A program made the translations under genes and the position numbers. Shown one piece after another: positions 25,564-35,097 of a DNA stretch of 64,000 nt. Below the pieces are notes generated by a model. The model saw only the letters and a program-made list of their open reading frames with translations. It was not told the origin of the DNA and did no database searches. The DNA lies in NCBI GenBank assembly GCA_965221075.1, contig OZ244865.1, positions 1,984,001 to 2,048,000 on the forward strand, written 5' to 3'. Position 1 is the first letter of the stretch. Every line of letters begins with the position of its first letter. The stretch is from UBA2970 sp965221075 (lineage in GTDB: Bacteria > Verrucomicrobiota > Verrucomicrobiia > Limisphaerales > AAA164-E04).

Positions 25564-27264
25564 ATGAAGATCCGGATCCCCGCCCGCAAGGCCCTGACGG
25601 CCCTGTTCCTGGCCTGGGGCGTACTGCCCGGGGCCCTGGCCCAGTACCCGAAGGTGAGCAAGGCGGACAGCCGCCGGGCCCAGGAGAAGTTCGCCGCCGA
25701 GGACCGCCGTTCCGACCAGGCGTTCTCGAGAGCCCTTCCCGCGATCGAGAGCTGGGCCTCCCGGTGCAGGCCCTACCTGCCACATGCGGCCCTTCCCGGA
25801 GATCTTCCCCAGGCCGGCATTCCCGCCTTTCCGGGCGCCTGGGGAGGCGGCATGTACTCCTTCGGCGGCCGGGGCGGAAGGGTGCATGTGGTCACCCATC
25901 TGGGGGACCGGGGGCCGGGGAGCCTGCGGGAGGCCTGCGAGGCCGGCGGCCCGAGGATCGTCCTGTTCAACGTGGCCGGGATCATCCGCCTGGAAGAGGC
26001 GCTGAGGATCCGCGCCCCCTACATCACCATCTCGGGAGCCACCGCTCCCGGCGACGGGATCTGCATCGCCGGCGACACCGTGGAGCTGGAGACCCACGAC
26101 GTGATCCTCCGCCACCTGCGCTTCCGCAGGGGGGAGACCTGGGCGGGCGATCGCAACGACGCCCTCGGAGGCAATCCGGTGGGCAACATCATGATCGACC
26201 ATGTGTCTGCCAGCTGGGGACTCGACGAGAACCTGTCCATGTACCGGCACATGCACGATCACGACGGCGATCCGGACACCCCCGACCTCAAGCTTCCCAC
26301 CGTGAACATCACCATCCAGAACTCCCTGATCAGCGAGGGGCTCAACACCTTCCGGCACGCCTTCGGAAGCACCATCGGGGGGCTCAACAGCGCCTTCCAC
26401 CGCAACCTCTGGGCCTGCAACACCGGCCGCAATCCCAGCGTGGGGATGTACGGGGACTTCACCCTGGCCAACAACGTGATCTTCAACTGGAGGCACCGGA
26501 CCGTGGACGGAGGCGACCACCGCAGCTTCTTCAACATCGTCGGCAACTACTTCAAGCCGGGACCGGCGACGCCCTCGGACCGGCCCGTAGCCTGGCGCCT
26601 GCTCAAGCCCGAGTCGGAACGCAGCAAGACGGTGGTGGACAACTTCGGCAAGGCCTACGTCGCAGGCAACGTGGTCGAAGGGCGCCCCGGTGTGACGCGT
26701 GACAACTGGGCGGGAGGGGTGCAGCCCGAGAGCGTGGCTCCGGCCGGGGAGGTGCTGCCCTCGATCCGCCTAGACCGGCCCCATCCTCACCCCCCCCTGC
26801 CGATAGTCTCCGCCAGGGAAGCCTACCCGCTGGTGCTCCGGAACGCGGGGGCGACGCTTCCCCGGAGGGACGCGGTGGACGCCCGGGTGGTGGAGATGGT
26901 GCGCACCGGCAGGGCCACCGCCCGGCCCGGCGAGGGCATCGAGGAACGGCTGGCCAATCCCAACTTCAGTCCCGAGATGATCCGCCAGATGATCGAAGAG
27001 GTCTCCCAGGGGATCATCACCCATCCCGACGAGGTCGGAGGCTATCCGGACTATTCCGGAACGCCCTACCCCGACGGCGACCAGGACGGCCTTCCCGACG
27101 CCTGGGAACAGGAGCACGGGCTCGATCCCCGGGACTCGTCGGATGCCGCGAAGGACCTCGACCGGGACGGATACATGAATGTCGAGGAGTTCCTCAATGG
27201 CACCGATCCCTCCCGGTTCGTGGACTACGCCGACCTGGAGAACAACCGCTCCCCTGGCCGATGA
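25564..27264 (+). CDS. secreted pectate lyase-like protein with C-terminal EF-hand-like segment
   Basis: 566 residues with a signal peptide (KALTALFLAWGVLPGALA) and a right-handed beta-helix of the pectate lyase superfamily (about 80-430). Typical segments are FPGAWGGGMYSFGGRGG, HVVTHLGDRGPGSLREA, VLFNVAGII, YITISGATAPGDGICI, VILRHLRFRRG, IMIDHVSASWGLDEN and SFFNIVGNYF. After the helix a Ca-binding stretch GDQDGLPDAWEQEHGL and KDLDRDGYMNVEEFLNGTDP resembles the dockerin/thrombospondin type 3 tails of this lineage. It is expected to eliminate or bind acidic polysaccharides extracellularly. It overlaps the DUF6298 gene by 4 bp (ATGA). The ATG at 25564 begins the signal peptide. Confidence 0.9.
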   Translation: MKIRIPARKALTALFLAWGVLPGALAQYPKVSKADSRRAQEKFAAEDRRSDQAFSRALPAIESWASRCRPYLPHAALPGDLPQAGIPAFPGAWGGGMYSFGGRGGRVHVVTHLGDRGPGSLREACEAGGPRIVLFNVAGIIRLEEALRIRAPYITISGATAPGDGICIAGDTVELETHDVILRHLRFRRGETWAGDRNDALGGNPVGNIMIDHVSASWGLDENLSMYRHMHDHDGDPDTPDLKLPTVNITIQNSLISEGLNTFRHAFGSTIGGLNSAFHRNLWACNTGRNPSVGMYGDFTLANNVIFNWRHRTVDGGDHRSFFNIVGNYFKPGPATPSDRPVAWRLLKPESERSKTVVDNFGKAYVAGNVVEGRPGVTRDNWAGGVQPESVAPAGEVLPSIRLDRPHPHPPLPIVSAREAYPLVLRNAGATLPRRDAVDARVVEMVRTGRATARPGEGIEERLANPNFSPEMIRQMIEEVSQGIITHPDEVGGYPDYSGTPYPDGDQDGLPDAWEQEHGLDPRDSSDAAKDLDRDGYMNVEEFLNGTDPSRFVDYADLENNRSPGR

Positions 27265-30224
27265 GGGGGATCGCCGTCCTGCTCCCGCTCCTGTGGCTCC
27301 CGTGCGCTCCGGAGGCACGGGGAGCCGAGCGCTTCGTGGACCAGGACGAGCATGGCGGGCTGATCTACGAGGCCGATTCCCAGGGCAACCGGATCCCCGA
27401 CTTCTCCCACGCCGGCTACGGGGGAGGGGGCGTTCCCATTCCGGAGGCTCCTCCCAGGATCCGGATCCTGCCCTCGGGCGAGGACGACGGCCACGCCATC
27501 CAGTCCGCCCTGGACCACCTCGCCACCCTTCCACCCGATTCCGGCGGCATCCGGGGAGCGGTGGTCCTTGCGCCCGGCCGCTTCGAGGTGGAGGGGCAGC
27601 TGGTCCTGCGGAGCAGCGGGGTGGCGCTCCGGGGAGCGGGAGTGGAAGCCACCACCCTGGTGGCCACGGGCCGGGGACGGCGGGCCCTGGTGGCGATCCG
27701 TGGGAATGACCGGAAGATCCTCGGAGCTCCACGCCCCGTCCGCCAGGACTACGTAGCGGTGGGCGCAACCCGCCTCCTGCTGGATTCCACCGAGGGACTG
27801 GAGCCCGGATCCCGCGTGCTGGTGCGCCGGCCCAGCCCCGCTGCGTGGGTGGAGCGAATGGGCATGTCCTCCATGCAGGGCCGCCCGGCTCCCGTCTGGA
27901 AGGAGGACACCCTGGACATCCTCTGGGAGCGCACGGTGGAGTCGGCCCAGGGAGGCGAGCTGATCCTCCGGGAGCCCCTTACCTGCGCCCTGGAAGCCCG
28001 CTTCGGAGGAGGCGAGGTCGTTCCCCTCCTCTCCAGCGGCCGAGTGCGGCGCTGCGGAGTGGAGGACCTCACCCTGGTCTCCTGGTGGGATCGGGACAAC
28101 CCCAAGCACGAGGACCACGCCTGGACCGGGATCTCCATGGACCATGCGGAGGACGCCTGGGCGAGGAACGTGCACGGACGCCACTTCGCCGGCTCGCTGG
28201 TCTTCCTGGGCTCCTCGGCCCGCCGCGTCACGGTCATGGACTGCCTCTCGGAGGCTCCCGTCTCCGAGACCGGAGGGTACCGGCGCCACACCTTCCACAC
28301 CGCGGGGGAGCAGACCCTGTTCCTGCGCTGCCGGGCCGAGGGAGGCCGGCGGGACTTCACAGCGGGATGGACCGCGCCCGGACCCAACGCCTTCGTCGAC
28401 TGCGAGTCGGTCCGTGCCCTGGACTTCTCAGGCCCGATCGAGAGCTGGGCCACGGGGGTGCTCTACGACAGCCTGGAGATGGACGGCGGATCCCTGCGCT
28501 TCGACAACCGGGAGATCTGGGACAACGGAATAGGATGGGCGGCGGCCAACTGCGTGGCATGGCGCTGCCGGGCGCCGGTCCTGGTCAACCGCCGGCCTCC
28601 GGGGGCGTCCAACTGGGCGATCGGATGCTGGGGGCAGTTCGTCGGCGACGGGCGCTGGCGATCGCCCAACGCCTCGGTGGAGCCAGAGAGCCTCTACAGG
28701 GCCCAGCTGGCGGAGCGCATGGGAAGGGACGCGGCGGAATGCCTCGAGGCCCGGCCCGCGCTCCCCGTTCCGCAGAGAATCCCCCACTGGGAGCCGCCCC
28801 CCCTCGCCTCCCCGGACCCGCCTCCCTACCCGGATCTTCCCATGTCACTCCGCAACGGCTGGATCCTGGCCGGAGACCGTCTCCGGATCGGCCGACAGCC
28901 TCCTATCACCTGGTGGAGAGGGCACGCCCTCCCCTCGCGGAGCGGGGAGTTCGGCATCAACCTCACCCGCCACGTGCCGGGCAGGACCGACGATCTTGCC
29001 CGCCTGGCCCGGAGCCTGGCGGAAGATGGCGCAGCGGCCCTGAGGCACCATCCCGGGCTCTGGTACGACCGGAGGCGAGACGACCACCAGATGTCGCGAC
29101 GCACCGACGGGGACGTCTGGCCCCCCTTCTACGAGATGCCCTGGGCGCGCAGCGGCCGGGGAACGGCCTGGGACGGCCTGAGCCGCTACGATCTCGCTTC
29201 GTTCAATCCCTGGTACTTCGGCCGGCTGGAGGAATTCGCGCGGCTGGCGGGGGCCGAAGGACTGATCCTGGTCAGCCAGATGTACTTCCAGCACAACCTG
29301 CTCGAGGCGGGGGCCCACTGGGCCGACTACCCCTGGCGCCCCGCCAACAACATCAACGACACCGGCCTGCCCGAGCCTCCCCCCTACGTGGGACGCAAGC
29401 GCATCCTCATGGCCGGGGCCTTCTACGACCTGGATCACCCCGGACGGAGGGAGCTGCACCGCAGGTACATCCGACGCTCCCTGGAGAACCACGCCCGCAC
29501 CCCCAACGTGATCCACATGCTGGGCGAGGAGTATTCCGGCCCTCTGCACTTCATGGAGTTCTGGCTGGACTGCGTGCAGGAGTGGATCGAGGACCATCCC
29601 CAGCTTCCGGATCCGGCGATCGCCCTCAGCGCACCCAGGGATGTCCAGGACGCCGTTCTGGCTCAGCCGGACCGGAGCCGGGTGGTGGATGCGATCGACT
29701 TCAAGTACTGGTGGCGCTCCCCCCGGGGGCTCTTCGCTCCGGAGGGAGGAAAGGATCTTTCGCCCCGGCAGCACCAGAGGCTATGGCGGGGCGGCGGCCC
29801 AACCGACGAGACCCTGGCGGAGATGGCTGCCGAATACCGGGAGAGCCATTCCAGCAAGGCGGTGATGTGCGCCTTCGGGATGGCGGGCTGGGCCTACCTC
29901 TGCGCCGGAGGCTCCCTGCCGGTCCTGCCCCGGGGGACCGAAGAGGGCCTGCTGGCCGCCCTGCCCGGAATGGGGCCCTGGGTGGCCGACGCCGGCAAGC
30001 GGCTCTGGGGACTCTGGGATCCCGCCGCCGGGGGCGGCCTGGTCTACCACGGCGGAAGCTCTTCCCTGGCCCTTGCACTTCCGAGCGGAAAGGACGCCTT
30101 CCTCGTCTCCTCCATCGACCGCTCCACCGGACAGTCCGGCAAGCCCTTCCTGGCGAGCGGGAAGGATCTGGTCCTGGATCCCGGTCCCTCGGTGACATGG
30201 ATCCGTCCATCGGGAGGCGGCTGA
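27261..30224 (+). CDS. secreted beta-helix plus DUF6298 glycoside-hydrolase-like protein
   Basis: 987 residues with a signal peptide (GIAVLLPLLWLPCAPEARG). The first ~500 residues look like a parallel beta-helix (GAVVLAPGRFEVEGQLVLR, GVALRGAGVEATTLVA, VEDLTLVSWWD). The second half matches DUF6298, a TIM-barrel-like domain associated with polysaccharide breakdown (WWRGHALPSRSGEFGINLTR, ALRHHPGLWYDRRRDDHQM, FYDLDHPGRRELHRRYIRR, VIHMLGEEYSGPLHFMEFW, IDFKYWWRSPRG). The HMLGEEYSG Glu pair is a plausible catalytic site by position only. It is translationally coupled to the pectate lyase-like gene, so the two probably act on the same polymer. No transporter or TonB system is adjacent. Confidence 0.85.
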   Translation: MRGIAVLLPLLWLPCAPEARGAERFVDQDEHGGLIYEADSQGNRIPDFSHAGYGGGGVPIPEAPPRIRILPSGEDDGHAIQSALDHLATLPPDSGGIRGAVVLAPGRFEVEGQLVLRSSGVALRGAGVEATTLVATGRGRRALVAIRGNDRKILGAPRPVRQDYVAVGATRLLLDSTEGLEPGSRVLVRRPSPAAWVERMGMSSMQGRPAPVWKEDTLDILWERTVESAQGGELILREPLTCALEARFGGGEVVPLLSSGRVRRCGVEDLTLVSWWDRDNPKHEDHAWTGISMDHAEDAWARNVHGRHFAGSLVFLGSSARRVTVMDCLSEAPVSETGGYRRHTFHTAGEQTLFLRCRAEGGRRDFTAGWTAPGPNAFVDCESVRALDFSGPIESWATGVLYDSLEMDGGSLRFDNREIWDNGIGWAAANCVAWRCRAPVLVNRRPPGASNWAIGCWGQFVGDGRWRSPNASVEPESLYRAQLAERMGRDAAECLEARPALPVPQRIPHWEPPPLASPDPPPYPDLPMSLRNGWILAGDRLRIGRQPPITWWRGHALPSRSGEFGINLTRHVPGRTDDLARLARSLAEDGAAALRHHPGLWYDRRRDDHQMSRRTDGDVWPPFYEMPWARSGRGTAWDGLSRYDLASFNPWYFGRLEEFARLAGAEGLILVSQMYFQHNLLEAGAHWADYPWRPANNINDTGLPEPPPYVGRKRILMAGAFYDLDHPGRRELHRRYIRRSLENHARTPNVIHMLGEEYSGPLHFMEFWLDCVQEWIEDHPQLPDPAIALSAPRDVQDAVLAQPDRSRVVDAIDFKYWWRSPRGLFAPEGGKDLSPRQHQRLWRGGGPTDETLAEMAAEYRESHSSKAVMCAFGMAGWAYLCAGGSLPVLPRGTEEGLLAALPGMGPWVADAGKRLWGLWDPAAGGGLVYHGGSSSLALALPSGKDAFLVSSIDRSTGQSGKPFLASGKDLVLDPGPSVTWIRPSGGG

Positions 30225-30577
30225 ACGCCGGATTCCAGGCCGCCAAGGCTTGCAGAGCCCGCTGGATCAAGCTGGCCCGGCTACACTTCGGAGTACGGGA
30301 TTGGAATCGATGCTCCCCTCCTCCGATCGGGATCGGAGCCGTCCGCTCCCAGCCTATGGATGCCGACGCCAGACCCGCCTGGGAACCGCGGTGAGACTGT
30401 GTGTGTGGGGGGGGGAGATGGCCATTCCAACGCATCGGAGGCCCTCGGGCAGCTCGGGAATCGAAGAGGGCGTTCGATCCCCCCGACGCCTGGCGAGCAC
30501 AGTGGAGGCTTCCGGATCGTGCTTGGCGAGGGCGGAAGGAATCCCTGCGGGCGCTGGAAGAACTCCGAGGATCTCCC
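30225..30577. other. 353-bp intergenic region with a G9 tract
   Basis: No gene is recognised between the convergent DUF6298 and CvpA-like genes. A gtgtgtgt run followed by nine consecutive G (30407-30415) is the only notable structure. It lies outside coding sequence, so phase variation of a protein is not implied. Confidence 0.4.
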
Positions 30578-32098
30578 CTAGTAGACCCGGGACAGGTACA
30601 TGTCAATCGGAACAATGGAGAGCCTCGAGATGTAGGGAAACGGAAAGTCGCGCAGCTCAAGCCGGTTGCTCTGCTCGTCGAAGACTGCGGTCATGACGTG
30701 TCCGTCCTCCTCGACCCGGTATCGTCCCGGAGCGAACCGGTTCCACTGGCCACCAGATTCCTCCAGTTCGATCGACAGGGTAAACGGCTCGTCGACCTCC
30801 AGCAGTGGCTCGGAAGGCACGGTATCCGCTCCTACCTGTCCGAACTGCCCTCCCCCAGGCCCGAACCCCAGGCCCCCGTAGCGATCGTCCATCTCGGCAA
30901 AGAGATCCCCGTACTCCGATTCCGTCTCTTGCTGAGGCACTTGCTCGACCGTCTCCACCACCGGAACAGACATCTCCCAGGTGTTGTCGGTATAGAAGGT
31001 CAACTGGATCAAGCCGATTGTGGAGCTGGCGATTTGTTTGATCTCGAGAAACTCCTTGGAGCCCATGTTTATCGTCTCGGACTGCATCAGTGAGCCGTAG
31101 ACCTCTAGATCGAGGCCGGCCTTCTCACGCCTGAGCTTGTTGATGCTGGGGTTCACCCGGAACTCCCAGCGGCCCAGGATCACCTCGTCGAACCTGGGGG
31201 AATGTCCAGTATTGAGGTAGGTGGTGAAGTCCTCTATGTCCAGATCCTTGGCAATGTAGTCGATCAGCCGGACGTCTGCGACCATCAGCAAGAGAGTATT
31301 GAAGAAGTACTCGAATTCAGAACTGTCCGTGATATCAGATAGGGAGCCTTCGACGGTGAACTCGGCGTCTTCCACGAACCCTTCCCCAAAACCCACCTGC
31401 TTGAAAAGCTTTCCGAAGAGATTCCGAAAGGCTTTCTCCACCAGAACCTCCATGTCATTGCTATCCCATTTCACCCATTTCAGGAAGGGAGGATAGTTGA
31501 TGATCCTGTTGACTAGCAGCGGGTTGGCCGCAATCAAGCCGGCCAGATCAGCATACTCGTAGAAGCGTTCTGGGCGGCTGTCCAGTGTGGCAGCCATCCT
31601 GGCCAGTCCCGAATTCTGCATCGAGACGCTAAACTTGCGGACATCCCCCATGCCGGCCCGATCCAGGAAGCTCATCTGGTAGAAGAGATAGCCAGGCGCG
31701 TACTGGTTCACGCCGATGATCAGCATCACAATGATCGAGACGTTGGCTCCCAGGACAGCTCCGGTGCGGCGGTTGAGGCGCTTGAAGAGAGAGAAGGTGG
31801 CTTCGTCGCTCCGGTACTTCAGCCGACGGTGGTAGATCACCGAGACGACGATCCCCAGGATCATGAACAGCAGCCCGTTGATCGCCAGCGCGGCCAGAGC
31901 GAGTATGGGGAGAGCGAGCTCGGTGCCGAGCACGTGCTCGACGGGATCGGAACTGGACACGTCCGACTTGATCCCAGGCACCAGCACCAGGAGCCACAGA
32001 AGGAAGCCCACGGTGGAGATTCCCATTTGGATGAACCCTCTGAGGTAGCCCCATCCGAAGAGAATGGCAGCCAGGAGGATGGCGATCAACCAGACCAT
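30578..32098 (-). CDS. CvpA-like membrane protein with large C-terminal domain
   Basis: 506 residues. The N-terminus resembles CvpA/colicin V production proteins: three to four helices (VWLIAILLAAILFGWGYLRGFIQ, ISTVGFLLWLLVLV, LALPILALAALAINGLLFMILGIVV, VLGANVSIIVMLIIG). A ~380-residue soluble domain follows that I do not recognise (DIEDFTTYLNTGHSPRFDE, RWEFRVNPSINKLRRE, FEDUDRYGG-like Gly-rich linker, then a beta-rich C-terminus). The layout is typical of an uncharacterised verrucomicrobial membrane protein. The ATG lies 6 nt after a TATGGT hexamer, which fits the short-leader pattern of the window. It is divergent from cysM. Confidence 0.65.
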   Translation of the reverse strand: MVWLIAILLAAILFGWGYLRGFIQMGISTVGFLLWLLVLVPGIKSDVSSSDPVEHVLGTELALPILALAALAINGLLFMILGIVVSVIYHRRLKYRSDEATFSLFKRLNRRTGAVLGANVSIIVMLIIGVNQYAPGYLFYQMSFLDRAGMGDVRKFSVSMQNSGLARMAATLDSRPERFYEYADLAGLIAANPLLVNRIINYPPFLKWVKWDSNDMEVLVEKAFRNLFGKLFKQVGFGEGFVEDAEFTVEGSLSDITDSSEFEYFFNTLLLMVADVRLIDYIAKDLDIEDFTTYLNTGHSPRFDEVILGRWEFRVNPSINKLRREKAGLDLEVYGSLMQSETINMGSKEFLEIKQIASSTIGLIQLTFYTDNTWEMSVPVVETVEQVPQQETESEYGDLFAEMDDRYGGLGFGPGGGQFGQVGADTVPSEPLLEVDEPFTLSIELEESGGQWNRFAPGRYRVEEDGHVMTAVFDEQSNRLELRDFPFPYISRLSIVPIDMYLSRVY

Positions 32099-32257
32099 GG
32101 AAGAACCATAGTGTCCGGAAGGAGGGAAGCCTACAAAAAACACCACGGGAACCCGTTTTTTTCCGGCCTGGCCTGGAGCGGGAGCGGAGAAGGCGCGGCC
32201 CTTCGCCTCCATAATGGACAGATCCCGGACTTGCTGGTAGAGAGTCGCCCGCACGGC

Positions 32258-33196
32258 GTGGATTCGATCGCATCCCCAGACAAGCGCTCCCGCTCGCAGG
32301 ACAGTGGGCTCCTGGGCCGGATCGGCGGCACTCCGCTGATCGAGCTCGGCAGGGCGCTTCCGAGCAGCGTCGGGAGGCCGGTCCGGGTGCTGGCAAAGGC
32401 CGAGTGGTTCAACCCGGGGGGATCGGTCAAGGACCGACCGGCCCGCCGCATCGTCGCCCAGGCGATGAAGGCGGGGAAGCTCTCGCGGGAGCGCGGGCTG
32501 ATCGACTCCACTTCGGGCAACACCGGCATCGCCTTCGCCATGCTGGGGGCGGCGCTGGGCTTCCCGGTCACCCTGGTCATGCCCGAGAACGCTAGCAGCG
32601 AGCGCAAGAAGATCCTCGGCGGCTACGGGGCCGAGCTGATCTACTCCGACCCGCTGGAGGGCTCCGACGGGGCCCGGGACCTGGTGGCGCGGCGGGTGGA
32701 CCGCGACCCCGGCCGGTACTTCTTCGCCGACCAGTACGACAATCCCGACAACTGGAAGGCGCACTACGAGAGCACCGGGCCCGAGATCCTCCGCGACACC
32801 GGGGGAAGGGTGACCCACCTGGTGGCCGGAATGGGAACCAGCGGCACGGTGGTGGGAACCAGCCGCTACCTGAGGGAGCGCCTTCCGGACATCACCACCG
32901 TGGCCCTCCAGCCGGAGCCCTTCCACGGGATCGAGGGATGGAAGCACATGGACTCCTCGCACCCGGTGGGCATCTACGATCCCGGCGCCCACGACCGGCT
33001 CCTGACCGTCCCCACCGAGCCGGCCTACGAGCTGGCCCGGGAGCTGGCCCGCAAGGAGGGCCTGCTGGTGGGTCCCTCGGCCGGGGCCGCGCTCCACGGG
33101 GCCATCCGGGTGGCCGAGGAGCTGGAGGAAGGGCTGATCGTGGTCGTCTTCGCCGACGGCGGTGACAAGTACCTGAGCACGTCCCTCTTTCCGTGA
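32258..33196 (+). CDS. cysM: cysteine synthase, CysM/CysK-type PLP enzyme
   Basis: 312-residue fold-type II PLP enzyme that replaces the acyl or phosphate group of activated serine with a sulfur donor. Motifs: IGGTPLIELGR, the PLP-Lys segment FNPGGSVKDRPARRI, the substrate loop DSTSGNTGIAFAM, a Gly-rich phosphate cup GMGTSGTVVGTSRYL, and GPSAGAALHGA. No ATG lies near the N-terminus; GTG at 32258 is chosen, with TTG at 32231 as the alternative. Its TGA overlaps the GTG of the JAMM-ferritin fusion gene. The mycobacterial cysM-mec-cysO arrangement is the obvious parallel, suggesting that the sulfur donor could be a protein thiocarboxylate. Confidence 0.9.
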   Translation: MDSIASPDKRSRSQDSGLLGRIGGTPLIELGRALPSSVGRPVRVLAKAEWFNPGGSVKDRPARRIVAQAMKAGKLSRERGLIDSTSGNTGIAFAMLGAALGFPVTLVMPENASSERKKILGGYGAELIYSDPLEGSDGARDLVARRVDRDPGRYFFADQYDNPDNWKAHYESTGPEILRDTGGRVTHLVAGMGTSGTVVGTSRYLRERLPDITTVALQPEPFHGIEGWKHMDSSHPVGIYDPGAHDRLLTVPTEPAYELARELARKEGLLVGPSAGAALHGAIRVAEELEEGLIVVVFADGGDKYLSTSLFP

Positions 33197-35097
33197 GCTC
33201 CTCTCCGGCCATCCCCCTGGCGGTTCTCGAAGAGATCCGCAGGCATGCCAGGGCGGAGTATCCCGGCGAATGCTGCGGGATGATCCTCGCCGGGGACGTG
33301 GGCGGAATGCGCTACCGGGCCTGCGCCAACGCCCAGGACAGGTTCCACCGGCTCGATCCCCGGTCCTTCCCCCGCACCGCCAGAACCGCCTACTACATCG
33401 ATCCCAGGGAGCTCCTGCAGATCGAGAGGGAATGCGGCGAGCGCGGGGAGCGCATCGCCGTCGTCTGCCACTCCCACATCGACACCGGAGCCTACTTCTC
33501 CGAGGAGGATCACGGGAGGGCCACCTTCGGCGACCCTCCCGAACCGGTGTATCCCGGAGTCGACTACCTGGTCCTGGCGGTCGAGGGCTCCCCGGAGGGG
33601 CCCGAGGTGACCCAGGAGCGTCTCTTCGTGTGGTCCCCTGGCCGGAACCGCTTCGAGGAGGCCGGCCCGGATCCCTCCGGCCCCACCGGAATCCCTCTGG
33701 ACCGGCTGCCCCCCCTGGCGGGGATCTGCAGCCGGGAGGAGGCCGCACGCCCGGGATTCACCGTCGAACAGTGCGTCGGACGGCTCAAGCGCTTCCACTA
33801 CGCCCTGCGCCGCATGCACCAGATCCTGACCGGCGCCATCACCTCGGAGCCGATCTACGAGCTGAAGACCGGTTTCTCGCTCCACGCGCACCTGTGCGCC
33901 GAGCACGCCGCCGCGCTGCGCACCCGGATCGGCGAGATGCGGGAGCCACCCCTGGGACTGGACAAGGTGCCCGATCCCCACCTCGAGGCCTTCTTCGACG
34001 AGGTGCTCTCGGCCCCGACCACCCTGGAGCGCCTGCTGGGCCTCTACCGCAAGGCGGCGGGATCTCTGGTCGAGGGCATGGAGAGGCATGTCCGCCTGAC
34101 CAACCCCCTGGCCGACTACCCCTCCCTGAGGCTCTGCCGCTTTGCCCTGCTCGAGCTGCGGCCGATGGCGGAGTTCGGAGAGGAATGCATCCGTGTGCTG
34201 GGCGGGGACCGTCCGGACGGAACGGCCGCGGCCTGGCTGGAGGAGCTCGACGGCCATCTCGGGCGGGCCGGGGGGCTGGACGGCAGCGCTCCTCCATCGG
34301 AGAAGGAGGTCCCCCGGCGGCACTCTTCCGCTCCCTGGAGGTTCGACCCGGTGCCCCGCAGGGACGAGCGCTTCCCCGATCCCTACAACATGGGGGTCAA
34401 CGCCGAGGCCTTCCTCTACGACGAGGCCTTTCCGGCCCAGCCCAAGGTCCTGATGATGTTCTACAAGCGGCTGCGGGAGATAGACGTCCCCGAGATGATG
34501 GCCAGCATCCTGGCCGAGACTCCCGGCCGCCCCTGGGAGTACTACCGCGACATGACCCGGCAGCTGTGGGACGAGGCCCGCCACGCGATGATGGGGGAGG
34601 TCGGCTTCTCGGATCTGGGGATCGACTGGCGCAGTGCGATGATCAACTTCACCTGGTCGCTGGCCCTCAACACCCAGCTCGGACCGCTGGAGAGGCACGC
34701 GGTGCTCTACTTCATAGAGCAGGGACTGATGGGCCGCGCCGGAAAGCGCTTCGAATGGGAGGTGGCCCGGGAGTCGGGCAACCGGCTGGCGGCGCTCTTC
34801 CAGGACTACGACTGGGCCGACGAGGTGCTCCACGCCCGGATCGGCCGAGACTGGTACCTCTCCCGCTTCGACGATCCGAAGCAGGCGGCGGACTACGGCG
34901 ACGAGTGCTGGTCGAAGGTCCTGATGGACTGGGAGAGGTGGAGGAGCGAGGGCCTCACCAGGCACCGCAACTGGTGGCCCGACGTCTACCGGCAGGCGTG
35001 CTCCAGGTGGGGCCGGGAGCCCGACCCCGCGGTGCTCGGCTACCGGACCACCTACCAGTCGATCCGCGCCGACCTGAAGGTCATTCCGGCGGAGTGA
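33193..35097 (+). CDS. JAMM (Mec-like) metallopeptidase fused to ferritin-like helical domains
   Basis: 634 residues with no signal peptide. Residues 1-150 form a JAB/MPN domain with the full JAMM zinc site: Glu26 (PGECCGM), His93-Ser-His95, Ser103 and Asp106 (HSHIDTGAYFSEED). This is the type found in Mec+, which releases cysteine from CysO-Cys. Residues ~190-330 are helical with repeated His/Glu. Residues ~385-600 are ferritin-like: ExxH-type motifs WDEARHAMMGE and WADEVLHARIG, plus YFIEQGLMG, suggest a di-metal site. The GTG start overlaps the cysM stop (GTGA). The combination in one chain is unusual, and the helical part has no assigned reaction. Confidence 0.85.
   Translation: MSSSPAIPLAVLEEIRRHARAEYPGECCGMILAGDVGGMRYRACANAQDRFHRLDPRSFPRTARTAYYIDPRELLQIERECGERGERIAVVCHSHIDTGAYFSEEDHGRATFGDPPEPVYPGVDYLVLAVEGSPEGPEVTQERLFVWSPGRNRFEEAGPDPSGPTGIPLDRLPPLAGICSREEAARPGFTVEQCVGRLKRFHYALRRMHQILTGAITSEPIYELKTGFSLHAHLCAEHAAALRTRIGEMREPPLGLDKVPDPHLEAFFDEVLSAPTTLERLLGLYRKAAGSLVEGMERHVRLTNPLADYPSLRLCRFALLELRPMAEFGEECIRVLGGDRPDGTAAAWLEELDGHLGRAGGLDGSAPPSEKEVPRRHSSAPWRFDPVPRRDERFPDPYNMGVNAEAFLYDEAFPAQPKVLMMFYKRLREIDVPEMMASILAETPGRPWEYYRDMTRQLWDEARHAMMGEVGFSDLGIDWRSAMINFTWSLALNTQLGPLERHAVLYFIEQGLMGRAGKRFEWEVARESGNRLAALFQDYDWADEVLHARIGRDWYLSRFDDPKQAADYGDECWSKVLMDWERWRSEGLTRHRNWWPDVYRQACSRWGREPDPAVLGYRTTYQSIRADLKVIPAE

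Noticed and set aside
30407..30415. G9 homopolymer as a phase-variation tract
   Set aside because: It lies between convergent genes and outside any coding region or promoter; it may also be a sequencing artefact.
32892..34965. Long antisense frames over cysM and the JAMM fusion
   Set aside because: Low-complexity translations typical of GC-rich shadow frames; the plus strand has full catalytic motifs.
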